The notes: generated from the letters alone by a model not told the origin. A stretch of DNA of 64,000 nt from Nocardioides sp. GY 10127 (GCF_004919085.1 NZ_STGL01000007.1:124001-188000), one strand, 5' to 3'; numbered from the stretch's first letter, positions 44,344 to 53,508 are shown. Program-made: numbers and translations.

Positions 44344-44505
44344 CACGCACTCGAAGCGCCCCGTGTCCGTCAGGACCGGGGCGCTTCGCCGTGGAGGGGG
44401 CGTGCAGGCACGCCGCGCTGCGCGCACGGCGGTAGCGCCGGTTCGAATCCGGTCGGGGGTACACGCACTCGAAGCGCCCCGTGTCCGTCAGGACCGGGGC
44501 GCTTC
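44310..44505 (+). repeat. 78-bp direct repeat of the tRNA-Glu 3' half and its terminator
   Basis: 44310-44387 and 44428-44505 are identical over 78 bp. Each copy runs from the 3' strand of the anticodon stem (GGCGGTAGCG) through the T arm, acceptor 3' strand and terminator hairpin. The 40 bp between (44388-44427) is unrelated. A duplicated tRNA 3' end can be an attachment-site scar of an excised element, or simple recombination between tRNA copies. Confidence 0.85.
44412..44461 (+). pseudogene. tRNA-Glu remnant (3' half only)
   Basis: GCACGCCGC at 44418-44426 recalls the tRNA-Glu D-stem/anticodon-stem junction, and 44428-44461 equals its 3' half. The anticodon loop is replaced by GCTGCGCGCA-like sequence and the acceptor 5' strand is missing, so it cannot form a cloverleaf. 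Confidence 0.65.
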
Positions 44506-44572
44506 TGCATTTGCGACCGCGAGCTCCGTCGTGGCGCTCGCCATGCCCGTAACCCGCCCGCTCGACCGAACT

Positions 44573-44591
44573 TGAGGTTAGGCTTACCTAA
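44573..44591. promoter_or_regulatory. DtxR/IdeR-type iron box before DUF2470 gene
   Basis: TGAGGTTAGGCTTACCTAA matches the 19-bp iron-box consensus at 17 of 19 positions, better than the efeU box. It lies 64 bp before the DUF2470 gene start and after the tRNA cluster, in the right place to repress that gene when iron is plentiful. Confidence 0.88.
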
Positions 44592-44654
44592 ATCGCAGCG
44601 TCGAGCGGGTGGAGGTGGCCGGGTGTCGGCTCGGGTGCAGGACGAGGTCCAGGC

Positions 44655-45329
44655 ATGAGCGCGGACGGCGCGCCGACCGCCCCCGGCTGGGCGGAGCGCG
44701 CGAGGACGGCGCTCGCCCAGGCGCGGGTGGGCACCCTGTCGGTCCGCAGCTGCCGGGCCGGCACGTCCGCCACCGCCACGGTCGTCGCCGTCGACTGCGA
44801 CGAGGCCGGGCGTCCGCTCGTCTGGCTCGAGGAGTCCTCGCCGACCGCCTCCGCGCTGGGCCGCTGCGGTCCGGCGGCCCTGGTCGTGCACGACGGGAGC
44901 GCCGACCTGACGCTCCGGCTGGTCGGGGTGTTCCGGCCGGTGGGGCGCGAGGGGGGACGCCGCGCCTACCGCGCCGACCTGCTCTCGGTGCGCCTCGTCG
45001 GCCACGGGGGCGTCGCGGTGGCGGTGGAGGACTTCGCCGCCGCCTCGCCGGACCCGCTGCGGGAGGTGTCCGCGGACGTCCTGCGGCACCTCGAGCGGGC
45101 CCACACGGCCGCCCTGGTGTCCTGCGTGCGCGCGCACGGGCTCCACGACGCGCTCGCGGTCGTCCCACGCGGGCTCACCCGCTACGGCCTGCGACTGGGC
45201 GTGATCGGGGAGGACGGGGTCGACGAGGTCGTCCTCGCCTTCCCGGACGGCCCGGTGGACTCGCTGGCGGACCTCCCCGCCGGCTTCCGGGTGCCGCTGT
45301 CCTGCCGGTGCGGCGCCGGGGCCGACTGA
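44655..45329 (+). CDS. DUF2470-domain protein (HugZ-like C-terminus), iron-box regulated
   Basis: The 224-residue product has an N-terminal split-barrel-like part (TARTALAQARVGTLSVRSC and the following beta segments) and a C-terminal DUF2470 domain: VLRHLERAHTAALVSCVRAHG, then LGVIGEDGVDEVVLAFPDGPVDSLADL. This arrangement is shared with HugZ-type haem oxygenases and related FMN-barrel proteins. The strong iron box upstream supports a role in haem or iron metabolism. The N-terminal domain is weakly conserved, so haem degradation is not proven. Four tandem stop-containing units follow its end. Confidence 0.78.
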   Translation: MSADGAPTAPGWAERARTALAQARVGTLSVRSCRAGTSATATVVAVDCDEAGRPLVWLEESSPTASALGRCGPAALVVHDGSADLTLRLVGVFRPVGREGGRRAYRADLLSVRLVGHGGVAVAVEDFAAASPDPLREVSADVLRHLERAHTAALVSCVRAHGLHDALAVVPRGLTRYGLRLGVIGEDGVDEVVLAFPDGPVDSLADLPAGFRVPLSCRCGAGAD

Positions 45330-45368
45330 GGGGCGACTGAGGGGGACCGACTGAGGGGGGCCGACTGA
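45327..45368 (+). repeat. Stop-codon tandem repeats after the DUF2470 gene
   Basis: TGAGGGGCGAC, TGAGGGGGACCGAC, TGAGGGGGGCCGAC and TGACGGG follow one another from the stop codon. TGA falls at 45327, 45338, 45352 and 45366, covering all three reading frames. Confidence 0.75.
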
Positions 45369-45509
45369 CGGGTCCGGGAGCCGCCCGGGGCGTTGTCCAC
45401 AGGCCGCCGAGCCCTGGGCGTCGGGTGCCGACGTCGGGGGCACGCTGAGCGGTGCGGCAGCCGTCCCACGGTCGCCGTCGACCGCCCCGCCGTGCTCCCA
45501 GGAGGCCCC

Positions 45510-46151
45510 ATGCCGCTCGCCCAGGACCCGTCCGCCCCCGTGCCGCGCTCCGCGCTGACCGCGCTCGACCCCACGGGTGCCGCACGGGTGCACTCGTCGC
45601 TCGACGACCAGGCCGACTGCCTGGACGCGGTGGCCCGCTACGTCCTCGTGCACTGCAGCGACCTGGACGCCTTCTCGGGCCTCGCCGGAGGGGTGCGGGG
45701 GCCGTACGCGGCCGCGTTCGAGCGGGCGTCGTCGGCCCTGGTGGGGGTCGCCTCCCGGTCGCGCGGACGGGCCGCGGCGCTGCGGCGTGCGGCGGACCTC
45801 CTGGTGGCGGCCGACGACACGGGGGCCGAGGCCATGGCGGCGCTGCGGGCCCAGGTGGGCGATCCGGAGGAGTACGGCGCCGTCCTGCCCCGCGGGGCCA
45901 CCGCGGCGCTGGCCACGGGCGACGTGGCTGCGGCCGCGACGGCGAGCGAGGCGGCGCACCTGCTCGATCGCTGGCGGCCTTCGCTCGCGGAGGTCGGGTA
46001 CGCCTCCGTCTTCGCGCTGGGGGCGACCGGCGCCGACCTCGTCTCCTCGCTCGGCTCGATCGAGCGGGGCGCGGAGGCGCTGCGCCGGCAGTCGGACGGG
46101 CGGTCGGACGGGCAGTCGGAAGGGCAGCCGGGCGGGGAGGCGGACGGGTGA
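45510..46151 (+). CDS. Hypothetical helical protein, first of a WXG100/T7SS-like pair
   Basis: The 213-residue, mostly alpha-helical, alanine-rich protein has no signal peptide or membrane segment. Segments such as GPYAAAFERASSALVGVASRS and LRRAADLLVAADDTGAEAMAALR form long amphipathic helices like those of ESX-related substrates. Its C-terminus ends in a short Ser-Asp-Gly/Gln-rich repeat. ATG 45510 has AGGAGG 6 nt upstream. The stop overlaps the next gene (GTGA). No WXG motif or secretion machinery was seen, so the family assignment is tentative. Confidence 0.55.
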   Translation: MPLAQDPSAPVPRSALTALDPTGAARVHSSLDDQADCLDAVARYVLVHCSDLDAFSGLAGGVRGPYAAAFERASSALVGVASRSRGRAAALRRAADLLVAADDTGAEAMAALRAQVGDPEEYGAVLPRGATAALATGDVAAAATASEAAHLLDRWRPSLAEVGYASVFALGATGADLVSSLGSIERGAEALRRQSDGRSDGQSEGQPGGEADG

Positions 46152-46843
46152 CCGCGGCTCTCTCTGGCACGCTGGTCGGGCCGAGCAGCCAGGCGTCCGG
46201 GGCACTGCTCGCCGACGTCCGCGCGCGCTTGCTGCCGCTGGCCCCGGCGGGGTGGCTCCTGGCCGAGGTGATCGGGGTCGACCCGATCGCGAGGCTGCTC
46301 GACGAGCTCGCCGGGGGCTACGACCGCATCGACGTGATGGCCCAGGCGTGGGACGCGGCGGGGGAGGCGCTGTCGCTGCTGGCGGACGACCACCGCGACC
46401 TGGCGGCGCAGCTGCCCGGCGTGTGGCAGGGGCTGGCGCCGGTGGCGGCCGCGGGCAGCCTGCGCGCAGCCGCGGACGACCTGGAGGCGCGCGCCCGGGC
46501 CGTCCGGCAGGTGGCGGCCTGCCTGCGCTGCCTGCTCCAGGCGATCCACGACCTCTGCGTCCTGGCGGCCGACCTCGTCGACGAGGCGCTGGCGGTCGGG
46601 CTCACCTCGCTCGCCCTGGGCCCGGTGGGGTCGGGGGTGAAGCTGCTCGTGGAGGGTCCGCGGCTGGTCTCGCTGGCCCGGTCAGCCGTCGCGGCGGTCT
46701 CGGTGGCACGCGGCACGCTCGTGGGGCTGCTCCAGGCGCTGGCGGCGCTGGAGGCCGTCATGACGGTCACCGGTGACCTGGCCGCCGGAGCGGGGATCGC
46801 CACGGACGGCGCGGCCGCGGTGAGCCTGGCGTGGACCGGCTGA
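46148..46843 (+). CDS. Hypothetical helical protein, second of a WXG100/T7SS-like pair
   Basis: The 231-residue product has helical segments resembling WXG100-like chaperone/substrate proteins: WLLAEVIGVDPIARLLDELAGGYDRIDVMAQAWDAAGEALSLL, then repeated AAADDLEARARAVRQV. A hydrophobic C-terminal region (about residues 155-225) could insert in a membrane. GTG 46148 overlaps the stop of the first gene, so the two are coupled and may form a heterodimer. Function unknown. Confidence 0.55.
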   Translation: MTAALSGTLVGPSSQASGALLADVRARLLPLAPAGWLLAEVIGVDPIARLLDELAGGYDRIDVMAQAWDAAGEALSLLADDHRDLAAQLPGVWQGLAPVAAAGSLRAAADDLEARARAVRQVAACLRCLLQAIHDLCVLAADLVDEALAVGLTSLALGPVGSGVKLLVEGPRLVSLARSAVAAVSVARGTLVGLLQALAALEAVMTVTGDLAAGAGIATDGAAAVSLAWTG

Positions 46844-46891
46844 CGCGTCCTGCGTCGCCGGCCCACGCCGGGCCCCCGGAAGGGGTGCGGG

Positions 46892-48142
46892 TCAGGCGCA
46901 GAGGCCGTTCTCGGCCGCCGTGGTGGCCTTCTCCTGCTCCTCGGTGCTCTGCGTCGCGCTGCTGCTGGCGGACTTGGTGCTGCCCACCGGGTCGCTCGCC
47001 GAGATGGCGCCCGACTGCAGGCTCTTGGGCAGCGGCTTGTCCTGGCGGATCGCCTTCCACAGCTTCTTCGCCGATGGTGCCCACACCAGGCGGTTCGGGT
47101 CGGGCTCGTACTCCTCGAACGGCACCGTCACGAACTGGATGTTGTCCAGGCCGGTGTCGGCGAACGTGAGGGCGAGCTTCGCGAGCTTGGAGACGGTGCC
47201 CAGGCCGCTGTCGAGCGTGAGGCTGCTGGTGGCGGCGTTGAGGAAGCTGACCACCTTGTTCGGCTGCGTCAGCGTGCCGGCCGAGACCACCTGGTTGATC
47301 ATCGAGGCGATGAAGGCCTGCTGCCGCTTCATCCGGCCGATGTCGGAGTTGGCCGAGAGCACGTAGCGCTCGCGCACGTAGTTCAGCGCCTGACGGCCGG
47401 TGAGGACCTGGGTGCCGGCGTCGAAGTGGATGTGGTGCTCGGAGTCGTCGACCTCGGTCGGGATGCACACCTCGACGCCACCCACGGCGTCGACCATGTC
47501 CTCGAAGCTGGCGAAGTCGACCACCACGTAGTCGTCGATGTAGATGCCGGTGAGCTGCTCGACGGTCTGGATGGTGCAGGCCGCGCCGCCCACCGCGAAC
47601 GCGGTGTTGAACATCTCCAGGTCGCCGCCGGCGATGGTGTTGCCGTCGGAGTCGGTGCAGTCCGGCCGGGTGACGAGGGCGTCGCGCGGCAGCGAGACGC
47701 CGTAGGCGCGGGTCCGGTCGGCGGAGATGTGCAGCAGGATCGTGGTGTCCGAGCCGCCGCCCCCGGCCTCGCCGTCGATGGCGCAGCCGTCGCAGGAGCG
47801 GGTGTCGCTGCCCATCACCAGGATGTTGAGCGCCGTGGTGGGCTCGGAGTCCGTGCTGGCCGTCTCGGTGGCCTTCGTGGGCCGGTCGCTCAGCTGGCTG
47901 GTCACGTCCTCGACGTCCAGGTTGCTGTTGAGGTGGTCGTAGACCACGGTCACGCCGGTGGCGGTCGCGATCGCGAGCACCATCTGGGTGGCCACCAGGG
48001 CGATCAGCACGGGGTGGCGCCACAGGCGGCGGGAGCGGACGCGGCGGTGTCGCCGGCGTCCTCGGCGGGGGGCGTCCGCAGCCGGGTCGCCGGTGGTGCC
48101 GGGCGTCGCGGCGTCGTTCGCGGAGGGGTCCTCGTCGGGCAT
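46892..48142 (-). CDS. LytR-CpsA-Psr (LCP) family protein
   Basis: The 416-residue protein has a basic cytoplasmic N-terminus, one membrane segment (VLIALVATQMVLAIATATGVTVVY, about residues 45-68) and an extracellular LCP domain. The LCP features are ILVMGSDTR, SDTTILLHI, VSLPRDALV and RALNYVRERYV-like QALNYVRERY with the DIGRMKRQQAF motif. LCP enzymes transfer polymers such as teichoic acid or arabinogalactan to peptidoglycan. The C-terminal tail is Ser/Thr/Glu-rich. It is convergent with the helical pair. Confidence 0.92.
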   Translation of the reverse strand: MPDEDPSANDAATPGTTGDPAADAPRRGRRRHRRVRSRRLWRHPVLIALVATQMVLAIATATGVTVVYDHLNSNLDVEDVTSQLSDRPTKATETASTDSEPTTALNILVMGSDTRSCDGCAIDGEAGGGGSDTTILLHISADRTRAYGVSLPRDALVTRPDCTDSDGNTIAGGDLEMFNTAFAVGGAACTIQTVEQLTGIYIDDYVVVDFASFEDMVDAVGGVEVCIPTEVDDSEHHIHFDAGTQVLTGRQALNYVRERYVLSANSDIGRMKRQQAFIASMINQVVSAGTLTQPNKVVSFLNAATSSLTLDSGLGTVSKLAKLALTFADTGLDNIQFVTVPFEEYEPDPNRLVWAPSAKKLWKAIRQDKPLPKSLQSGAISASDPVGSTKSASSSATQSTEEQEKATTAAENGLCA

Positions 48143-48385
48143 GGAAGAGATAGTGACAAATTCAAGGCGAGATCGCGCGCATGCCGAACACCTGAGCGGG
48201 TGACTCGCAGCGCATTCTCAGAGAAGGCACAGTGTCTTTGCCGTGCCGAGTGACTCGGGCCACCTCCTGCCCGCGGGCGTGGGGGAGCGGGCTCCCGGCG
48301 TCGCCTGGGTGTTCGATCCGCGGCCCTTCCAGCGGTGTCCGATTCCCGCCGGAGCCCGTCGGCGGGCCCAGGCATGATGGCGGCC

Positions 48386-49912
48386 ATGAGCACTCCCTCG
48401 GTCGAGCGTCCGGTCATGGACGACGACGCCCGCTACACGGCGGTGCTCGCGCGCGATCGCCGCTTCGACGGGCGTTTCTGGACCGGGGTGCGCAGCACCG
48501 GCATCTACTGCCGACCCTCGTGCCCCGCGCGCACCCCTGCCCGCCGCAACGTCGAGTTCCACCCCAGCGCCGCCTCGGCCCAGGCCGCCGGCTTCCGGGC
48601 CTGCCGCCGGTGCCAGCCGGACGCGACCCCGGGCAGCCCCGACTGGGACCTGCGGGCCGGCACGGCCGACCGCGCCGTCCGGCTCATCGCCGACGGCGTC
48701 GTGGACCGCGAGGGGGTGCCCGGCCTCGCGGCCCGCCTGGGCTACACGCCCCGCCACCTCGGGCGGGTCCTCACCGCCGAGCTGGGGGCGGGGCCGCTCG
48801 CGCTGGCGCGGGCGCGTCGTGCGCTCACGGCGCGCGCGCTCGTCGAGAGCACGGACCTGCGGATGAGCGAGGTCGCGTTCGCGGCGGGCTTCTCCAGCGT
48901 CCGCCAGTTCAACGACACGGTGCGCGAGGTGTACGGCGTCGCGCCGGGGGCGCTGCGCCGGGGGAGCGCGCAGCCCGCGACGCTCGAGGGTGCCCTGGCC
49001 CTGCGGCTGGCGGTCCGCACGCCCTTCGACGGGCCGGCACTGCTCGACTTCCTCGCCTACCACCTGGTGCCGGGCGTCGAGGTGGCCCGCGACGGCTGGT
49101 ACGCCCGGACGCTCGACCTGCCCCACGGCCCGGGCGTCCTGCGGCTCGACCTCTCGGACCCGTCGACCGCGTCCGCCCCGCCCGGGACCGCGATCCTCGT
49201 GGCGGAGGTGCGGGTGAAGGACCTGCGCGACCTCGGCGCGGCCCTGGAGCGCACCCGGCGACTGGTGGACGCCGACGTCGACCCCGCGGCGGTCGCCGCC
49301 CACCTCGGTGGTGACCCGCTGCTCGGCCCGCTCGTCCGGCAGCGACCCGGTCTGCGCGTCCCGGGCCAGACCGACGGCGCGGAGACCGCGCTGCGCACGG
49401 TCGTGGGGCAGCAGATCAGCGTGACGGGCGCCCGCACCGTCCTGGGCAGGCTCGTCGCCGAGCACGGCGAGGAGGTGGAGACAGGCGTGCCGGGCCTGAC
49501 CCACCTCTTCCCGCGTCCGGCGGTGCTCGCGGAGGTCGACCCCGAGGGCCTGCCGATGCCGCGTGCACGGGGACGCGCCCTCGTGGGGCTGGCGGCGGCC
49601 GTGGCCGGAGGCGACGTCGACCTGGAGCGGGGGGCCGAGCGGCCCGCCGTCCGGGAGGCCCTGCTGGCGCTGCCCGGCATCGGCCCCTGGACCGCCGACT
49701 ACGTGGCGATGCGGGCGCTGGCCGACCCCGACGTCTTCCTGCCCACCGACGTGGGCGTGCGCACCGCCGCGACCCGGCTGGGGGAGGACCCCGCCGCGGT
49801 GGTGGCCCGCTCCGGCGCCTGGTCGCCGTGGCGCAGCTACGCCCTCCTGCACCTGTGGCAGACGCTCATGCCGTCCGCCGTGCCCGCTCCCCACCCTCAG
49901 GAGAACCGATGA
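48386..49912 (+). CDS. alkA: Ada-AlkA fusion: methylphosphotriester sensor plus DNA-3-methyladenine glycosylase II
   Basis: The 508-residue protein joins an Ada zinc domain (FWTGVRSTGIYCRPSCPARTP then CRRCQPDATPG; four cysteines), an AraC-type helix-turn-helix (RMSEVAFAAGFSSVRQFNDTVREVYG) and an AlkA glycosylase with the HhH-GPD motif LLALPGIGPWTADYVAMRAL. It senses methylphosphotriesters, activates transcription and removes alkylated bases. CATGAT lies 7 nt before ATG 48386. The stop overlaps the start of ogt, giving an adaptive-response operon. Confidence 0.93.
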   Translation: MSTPSVERPVMDDDARYTAVLARDRRFDGRFWTGVRSTGIYCRPSCPARTPARRNVEFHPSAASAQAAGFRACRRCQPDATPGSPDWDLRAGTADRAVRLIADGVVDREGVPGLAARLGYTPRHLGRVLTAELGAGPLALARARRALTARALVESTDLRMSEVAFAAGFSSVRQFNDTVREVYGVAPGALRRGSAQPATLEGALALRLAVRTPFDGPALLDFLAYHLVPGVEVARDGWYARTLDLPHGPGVLRLDLSDPSTASAPPGTAILVAEVRVKDLRDLGAALERTRRLVDADVDPAAVAAHLGGDPLLGPLVRQRPGLRVPGQTDGAETALRTVVGQQISVTGARTVLGRLVAEHGEEVETGVPGLTHLFPRPAVLAEVDPEGLPMPRARGRALVGLAAAVAGGDVDLERGAERPAVREALLALPGIGPWTADYVAMRALADPDVFLPTDVGVRTAATRLGEDPAAVVARSGAWSPWRSYALLHLWQTLMPSAVPAPHPQENR

Positions 49913-50391
49913 CCTGGACCGTGACCGACAGCCCGGTGGGAGCCCTGCTCCTGCGCGAGCACGACGGAGCTCTCTGCGCCATCGCCTTCGAGCCGTACGA
50001 GGTGCCGCCGGCGAGCGAGCGCGACGACGCCAGCCCGGTGCTGGTCGAGACCGCGCGCCAGCTGGCGGAGTACTTCGCCGGGGCACGGCGGGACTTCGAC
50101 CTGCCGCTGGCGCCCGCGGGCACCGACTTCCAGCAGCGGGTGTGGGCCGAGCTGGTGGCGGTGCCCTGGGGCGAGACCGCCAGCTACGGCGAGATCGCGG
50201 TGCGGCTCGGGATGACCCCGGCCGCCTCCCGCGCCGTCGGGCTGGCCAACGGGCGCAACCCGATCCCGGTGGTCGTGCCGTGCCACCGGGTGATCGGGGC
50301 GAACGGCACGCTCACCGGCTACGCGGGCGGGCTGGCGCGCAAGCAGGTGCTGCTGGACCTGGAGCGGGACGTCACCGACGCCCTCTTCTGA
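49909..50391 (+). CDS. ogt: Methylated-DNA--protein-cysteine methyltransferase
   Basis: The 160-residue suicide repair protein has the active-site motif VVVPCHRVIGANGTLTGYAGGLARKQ, with the acceptor cysteine in PCHR, and the helix FQQRVWAELVAVPWGETASYGEIA. It removes methyl groups from O6-methylguanine. The ATG overlaps the stop of the Ada-AlkA gene, so both repair activities are made together. Its stop codon starts three 13-bp repeats. Confidence 0.95.
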   Translation: MTWTVTDSPVGALLLREHDGALCAIAFEPYEVPPASERDDASPVLVETARQLAEYFAGARRDFDLPLAPAGTDFQQRVWAELVAVPWGETASYGEIAVRLGMTPAASRAVGLANGRNPIPVVVPCHRVIGANGTLTGYAGGLARKQVLLDLERDVTDALF

Positions 50392-50421
50392 GGGTCGGGT
50401 CTGAGGGTCGGGTCTGAGGGT
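50389..50421 (+). repeat. Stop-codon tandem repeats after ogt
   Basis: TGAGGGTCGGGTC is repeated at a strict 13-bp period from the ogt stop: TGA at 50389, 50402 and 50415, one in each frame. The array runs up to the convergent IclR stop codon (50421-50423). Confidence 0.8.
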
Positions 50422-51146
50422 CAGACGGTCTCGCCGGCGGCGCGGCGCAGGGACTCCGAGAGGCGCTCGGCCGCGGCCATGACGGCGGGTGCGTGCATCC
50501 GGCCGGGCTGGCGCGAGAGGCGCTCGAGCGGGCCGGAGACCGAGACCGCCGCGATGATCTTGCCGCTGGGCGCGCGCACGGGCGCGGAGACGGACGCGAC
50601 GCCCTGCTCCCGCTCGCCGATCGACTGGGCCCAGCCGCGGCGACGGATGCCCGAGAGGGCGGCGGCGGAGAAGGCCGCGTTCTGCAGCCCGCGGTGGAGC
50701 CGCTCCGGGTCCTCCCACGCGAGGAGCACCTGGGCCGCGGAGCCCGCGCGCATGGTGAGCTGGCTGCCGACCGGGATCGTGTCGCGCAGGCCCGAGGGAC
50801 GCTCGGCCGCGGCGACGCAGACGCGGTGCTCGCCCTGGCGGCGCCAGAGCTGGGCGGACTCGCCCGTGATGTCGCGCAGCCGGGCCAGGACGGGCCCGGC
50901 GGTGGCGAGGAGGCGGTCCTCACCGGCGGCGGCGGACAGCTCCGCCAGCCGCGGACCGAGCACGAAGCGTCCCTGCATGTCCCGCGCCACCAGGCGGTGG
51001 TGCTCCAGCGCCACCGCGAGGCGGTGGGCGGTGGGTCGGGCCAGTCCGGTGGCGGTCACGAGACCGGCGAGGGTCGCCGGGCCGGACTCCAGCGCGGTGA
51101 GGACGAGGGCGGCCTTGTCGAGGACGCCGACTCCGCTGCTGTCCAT
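50421..51146 (-). CDS. IclR family transcriptional regulator (NdgR/LtbR-like)
   Basis: The 241-residue protein has the IclR winged helix ([40 protein letters not shown]) and a GAF-like effector domain with [22 protein letters not shown] and [13 protein letters not shown]. It lies divergent to leuCD. In Streptomyces and Corynebacterium the divergent IclR protein (NdgR, LtbR) controls leuCD, so the same role is inferred here. ATG 51146 has AGGAGA 6 nt upstream; the longer frame upstream is not needed. Confidence 0.9.
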   Translation of the reverse strand: MDSSGVGVLDKAALVLTALESGPATLAGLVTATGLARPTAHRLAVALEHHRLVARDMQGRFVLGPRLAELSAAAGEDRLLATAGPVLARLRDITGESAQLWRRQGEHRVCVAAAERPSGLRDTIPVGSQLTMRAGSAAQVLLAWEDPERLHRGLQNAAFSAAALSGIRRRGWAQSIGEREQGVASVSAPVRAPSGKIIAAVSVSGPLERLSRQPGRMHAPAVMAAAERLSESLRRAAGETV

Positions 51147-51241
51147 CTGCTCTCCTGCTGCGCGGCGGGCACGCGGCCCGCGTCGTACGAGGTCAGGACC
51201 GGTGCGAGGCCCCGGCCCGTGCGTCGTCCATCTCGGATGAC

Positions 51242-51281
51242 GGGACAACTGTCTCATACATTGGACTCGTAGGCGTACAGT
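51242..51281 (+). promoter_or_regulatory. Candidate leuC promoter and IclR operator
   Basis: GGGACA-AC-TGTCTC (51242-51255) is a near-perfect 14-bp palindrome (one mismatch). A TACAGT -10-like box follows at 51276-51281. They sit between the divergent IclR gene and leuC, the expected place for IclR control. A further 128 bp of untranslated leader precedes leuC; no leader peptide was seen there. Confidence 0.4.
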
Positions 51282-51409
51282 TCTCCTGTCGCCGGGTGAG
51301 GTGCGTCCTCCTGGACCGCCCGCCGCGACGCGTCCCGCCCGACGTCGGCCCCCGCCGGCCGGCCGCGGCGGGGCCACGAACCACAACGGTCGCCACGAAG
51401 GAGTGCGTC

Positions 51410-52834
51410 ATGGGCAAGACACAGGGTCGGACGCTGTCCGAGAAGGTCTGGGACGAGCACGTCGTCCGCTCGACCGCCGGGGAGCCGGACCTGCTCTACA
51501 TCGACCTCCACCTCATCCACGAGGTGACGAGCCCGCAGGCCTTCGACGGCCTGCGCCTGGCCGGTCGCCAGGTCCGCCGCCCGGACCTCACCCTCGCCAC
51601 CGAGGACCACAACGTCCCGACGCTGGACTGGGACAAGCCGATCGCCGACCCGGTCTCCCGCACCCAGGTCGAGACCCTGCGCAAGAACGCCGAGGAGTTC
51701 GGCGTCCGGCTGCACCCGCTCGGCGACATCGACCAGGGCATCGTCCACGTGGTCGGCCCCCAGCTCGGCCTCACCCAGCCCGGCATGACCATCGTGTGCG
51801 GCGACTCCCACACCTCCACGCACGGCGCGTTCGGCGCGATCGCGTTCGGCATCGGCACCTCCGAGGTCGAGCACGTGCTGGCCACCCAGACGCTGACGCA
51901 GGCCAAGCCGAAGACGATGGCCGTGACGGTCAACGGCTCGCTGCCCGACGGCGTCACCGCCAAGGACCTCGTGCTCAACCTGATCGCCCACACCGGCACC
52001 GGTGGCGGCCAGGGCTACATCGTCGAGTACCGCGGCCAGGCCATCGAGGAGCTCTCCATGGAGGGCCGGATGACCATCTGCAACATGAGCATCGAGTGGG
52101 GCGCGAAGGCGGGCATGATCGCCCCCGACCAGACCACCTTCGACTACATCGAGGGCCGCAAGGAGGCGCCGAAGGGCGCCGACTGGGACGCCGCCGTCGC
52201 CCACTGGAAGACGCTGCGCACCGACGACGACGCGACCTTCGACAAGGAGATCGTGCTCGACGCCTCGACGATGACCCCGTTCGTCACCTGGGGCACCAAC
52301 CCGGGCCAGGGCGTGCCGCTCGGCGCCTCCGTGCCGGCCCCGGCCGACTTCGAGGACGAGCAGGACCAGATCGCCTGCGAGAAGGCCCTCACCTACATGG
52401 GCCTCGAGGCCGGCACCCCGATGCGCGAGGTGAAGGTCGACACCGTGTTCGTCGGCTCCTGCACCAACGGCCGCATCGAGGACCTGCGCCTGGCCGCCGA
52501 GGTCATCAAGGGCCGCAAGGTCGCCGCCGACACCCGGCTCCTGGTCGTCCCCGGCTCGGTGCGCGTGCGCCTCCAGGCCGAGGACGAGGGCCTGGACGTG
52601 ATCTTCAAGGAGGCGGGCGCCGAGTGGCGCGGCGCCGGCTGCTCGATGTGCCTGGGCATGAACCCCGACACCCTCACCCCCGGTGAGCGCAGCGCGTCGA
52701 CCTCGAACCGCAACTTCGAGGGTCGCCAGGGCAAGGGCGGTCGCACGCACCTCGTCTCCATCCCGGTCGCGGCGGCCACCGCCGTCCGCGGCACCCTCTC
52801 CTCCCCGGCCGACCTCGAGCCCGTCCAGGCCTGA
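51410..52834 (+). CDS. leuC: 3-isopropylmalate dehydratase, large subunit
   Basis: The 474-residue aconitase-type subunit has [37 protein letters not shown] and [11 protein letters not shown]; the three cysteines of the last two motifs hold the 4Fe-4S cluster. With LeuD it isomerises 2- to 3-isopropylmalate in leucine synthesis. ATG 51410 has GAAGGAG about 8 nt upstream. leuD follows after 27 bp, and the IclR gene is divergent. Confidence 0.97.
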   Translation: MGKTQGRTLSEKVWDEHVVRSTAGEPDLLYIDLHLIHEVTSPQAFDGLRLAGRQVRRPDLTLATEDHNVPTLDWDKPIADPVSRTQVETLRKNAEEFGVRLHPLGDIDQGIVHVVGPQLGLTQPGMTIVCGDSHTSTHGAFGAIAFGIGTSEVEHVLATQTLTQAKPKTMAVTVNGSLPDGVTAKDLVLNLIAHTGTGGGQGYIVEYRGQAIEELSMEGRMTICNMSIEWGAKAGMIAPDQTTFDYIEGRKEAPKGADWDAAVAHWKTLRTDDDATFDKEIVLDASTMTPFVTWGTNPGQGVPLGASVPAPADFEDEQDQIACEKALTYMGLEAGTPMREVKVDTVFVGSCTNGRIEDLRLAAEVIKGRKVAADTRLLVVPGSVRVRLQAEDEGLDVIFKEAGAEWRGAGCSMCLGMNPDTLTPGERSASTSNRNFEGRQGKGGRTHLVSIPVAAATAVRGTLSSPADLEPVQA

Positions 52835-52861
52835 GCGCGCGAGTCACAAGGAGCCACTGAC

Positions 52862-53461
52862 ATGGACAAGTTCACCACCCACACCGGCGTCGGCGTCCCG
52901 CTCAAGCGCAGCAACGTCGACACCGACCAGATCATCCCGGCCGTCTACCTCAAGCGCGTGACCCGCACGGGCTTCGAGGACGGCCTGTTCGCCGCCTGGC
53001 GCAACGACCCGGAGTTCGTCCTCAACAACGAGGCGTACGCCCAGGGCACCGTGCTGGTGGCCGGCCCCGACTTCGGCACCGGCTCGTCCCGCGAGCACGC
53101 CGTCTGGGCGCTGCAGAACTACGGCTTCAAGGCCGTCATCTCGGCCCGGTTCGCCGACATCTTCCGCGGCAACTCCGGCAAGGCCGGCCTCCTGGCCGCC
53201 CAGGTCGACGAGAAGGTCGTCCAGAAGCTGTGGACCCTGCTGGAGGACCAGCCGGGCGCCGAGATCACCGTCGACCTCGAGGCCCGCGTCGTGCGCGCCG
53301 GCTCCGGCGACGACGCGATCGAGGAGTCCTTCCAGATCGACGACTACACCCGCTGGCGCCTCCTCGAGGGCCTCGACGACATCGGCATCACCCTCGGGCA
53401 CGCCGACGACATCGACGCGTTCGAGAAGACCCGCCCGTCCTTCAAGCCCGTCACGCTCTGA
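52862..53461 (+). CDS. leuD: 3-isopropylmalate dehydratase, small subunit
   Basis: The 199-residue swivel-domain subunit has [22 protein letters not shown] and the substrate loop [26 protein letters not shown]. It completes the isopropylmalate isomerase with LeuC. The ATG has AAGGAG about 9 nt upstream. The stop codon is the first of five TGA codons in a tandem array, and a terminator hairpin follows. Confidence 0.97.
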   Translation: MDKFTTHTGVGVPLKRSNVDTDQIIPAVYLKRVTRTGFEDGLFAAWRNDPEFVLNNEAYAQGTVLVAGPDFGTGSSREHAVWALQNYGFKAVISARFADIFRGNSGKAGLLAAQVDEKVVQKLWTLLEDQPGAEITVDLEARVVRAGSGDDAIEESFQIDDYTRWRLLEGLDDIGITLGHADDIDAFEKTRPSFKPVTL

Positions 53462-53508
53462 CCGGGCGCTGACAAGGCGCTGACCCGGGCGCTGACAAGG
53501 CGCTGACC
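53459..53508 (+). repeat. Stop-codon tandem repeats after leuD
   Basis: From the leuD stop, units close to TGACCGGGCGC and TGACAAGGCGC alternate, with TGA at 53459, 53470, 53481, 53493 and 53504. A larger repeat of about 23 bp is present twice. The copies cover all three frames. Confidence 0.8.

Noticed and set aside
44428..44461. A third tRNA-Glu gene
   Set aside because: Only the 3' half is present; the acceptor 5' strand and anticodon loop are missing, so it is a remnant.
45510..46843. Toxin-antitoxin or polymorphic toxin module
   Set aside because: No toxin domain, immunity gene or antitoxin motif is present; both products look like helical structural proteins.
48143..48385. Hidden gene between the LCP protein and ada-alkA
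   Set aside because: The 243-bp divergent spacer has relatively AT-rich promoter-like stretches but no frame with a start and ribosome binding site.
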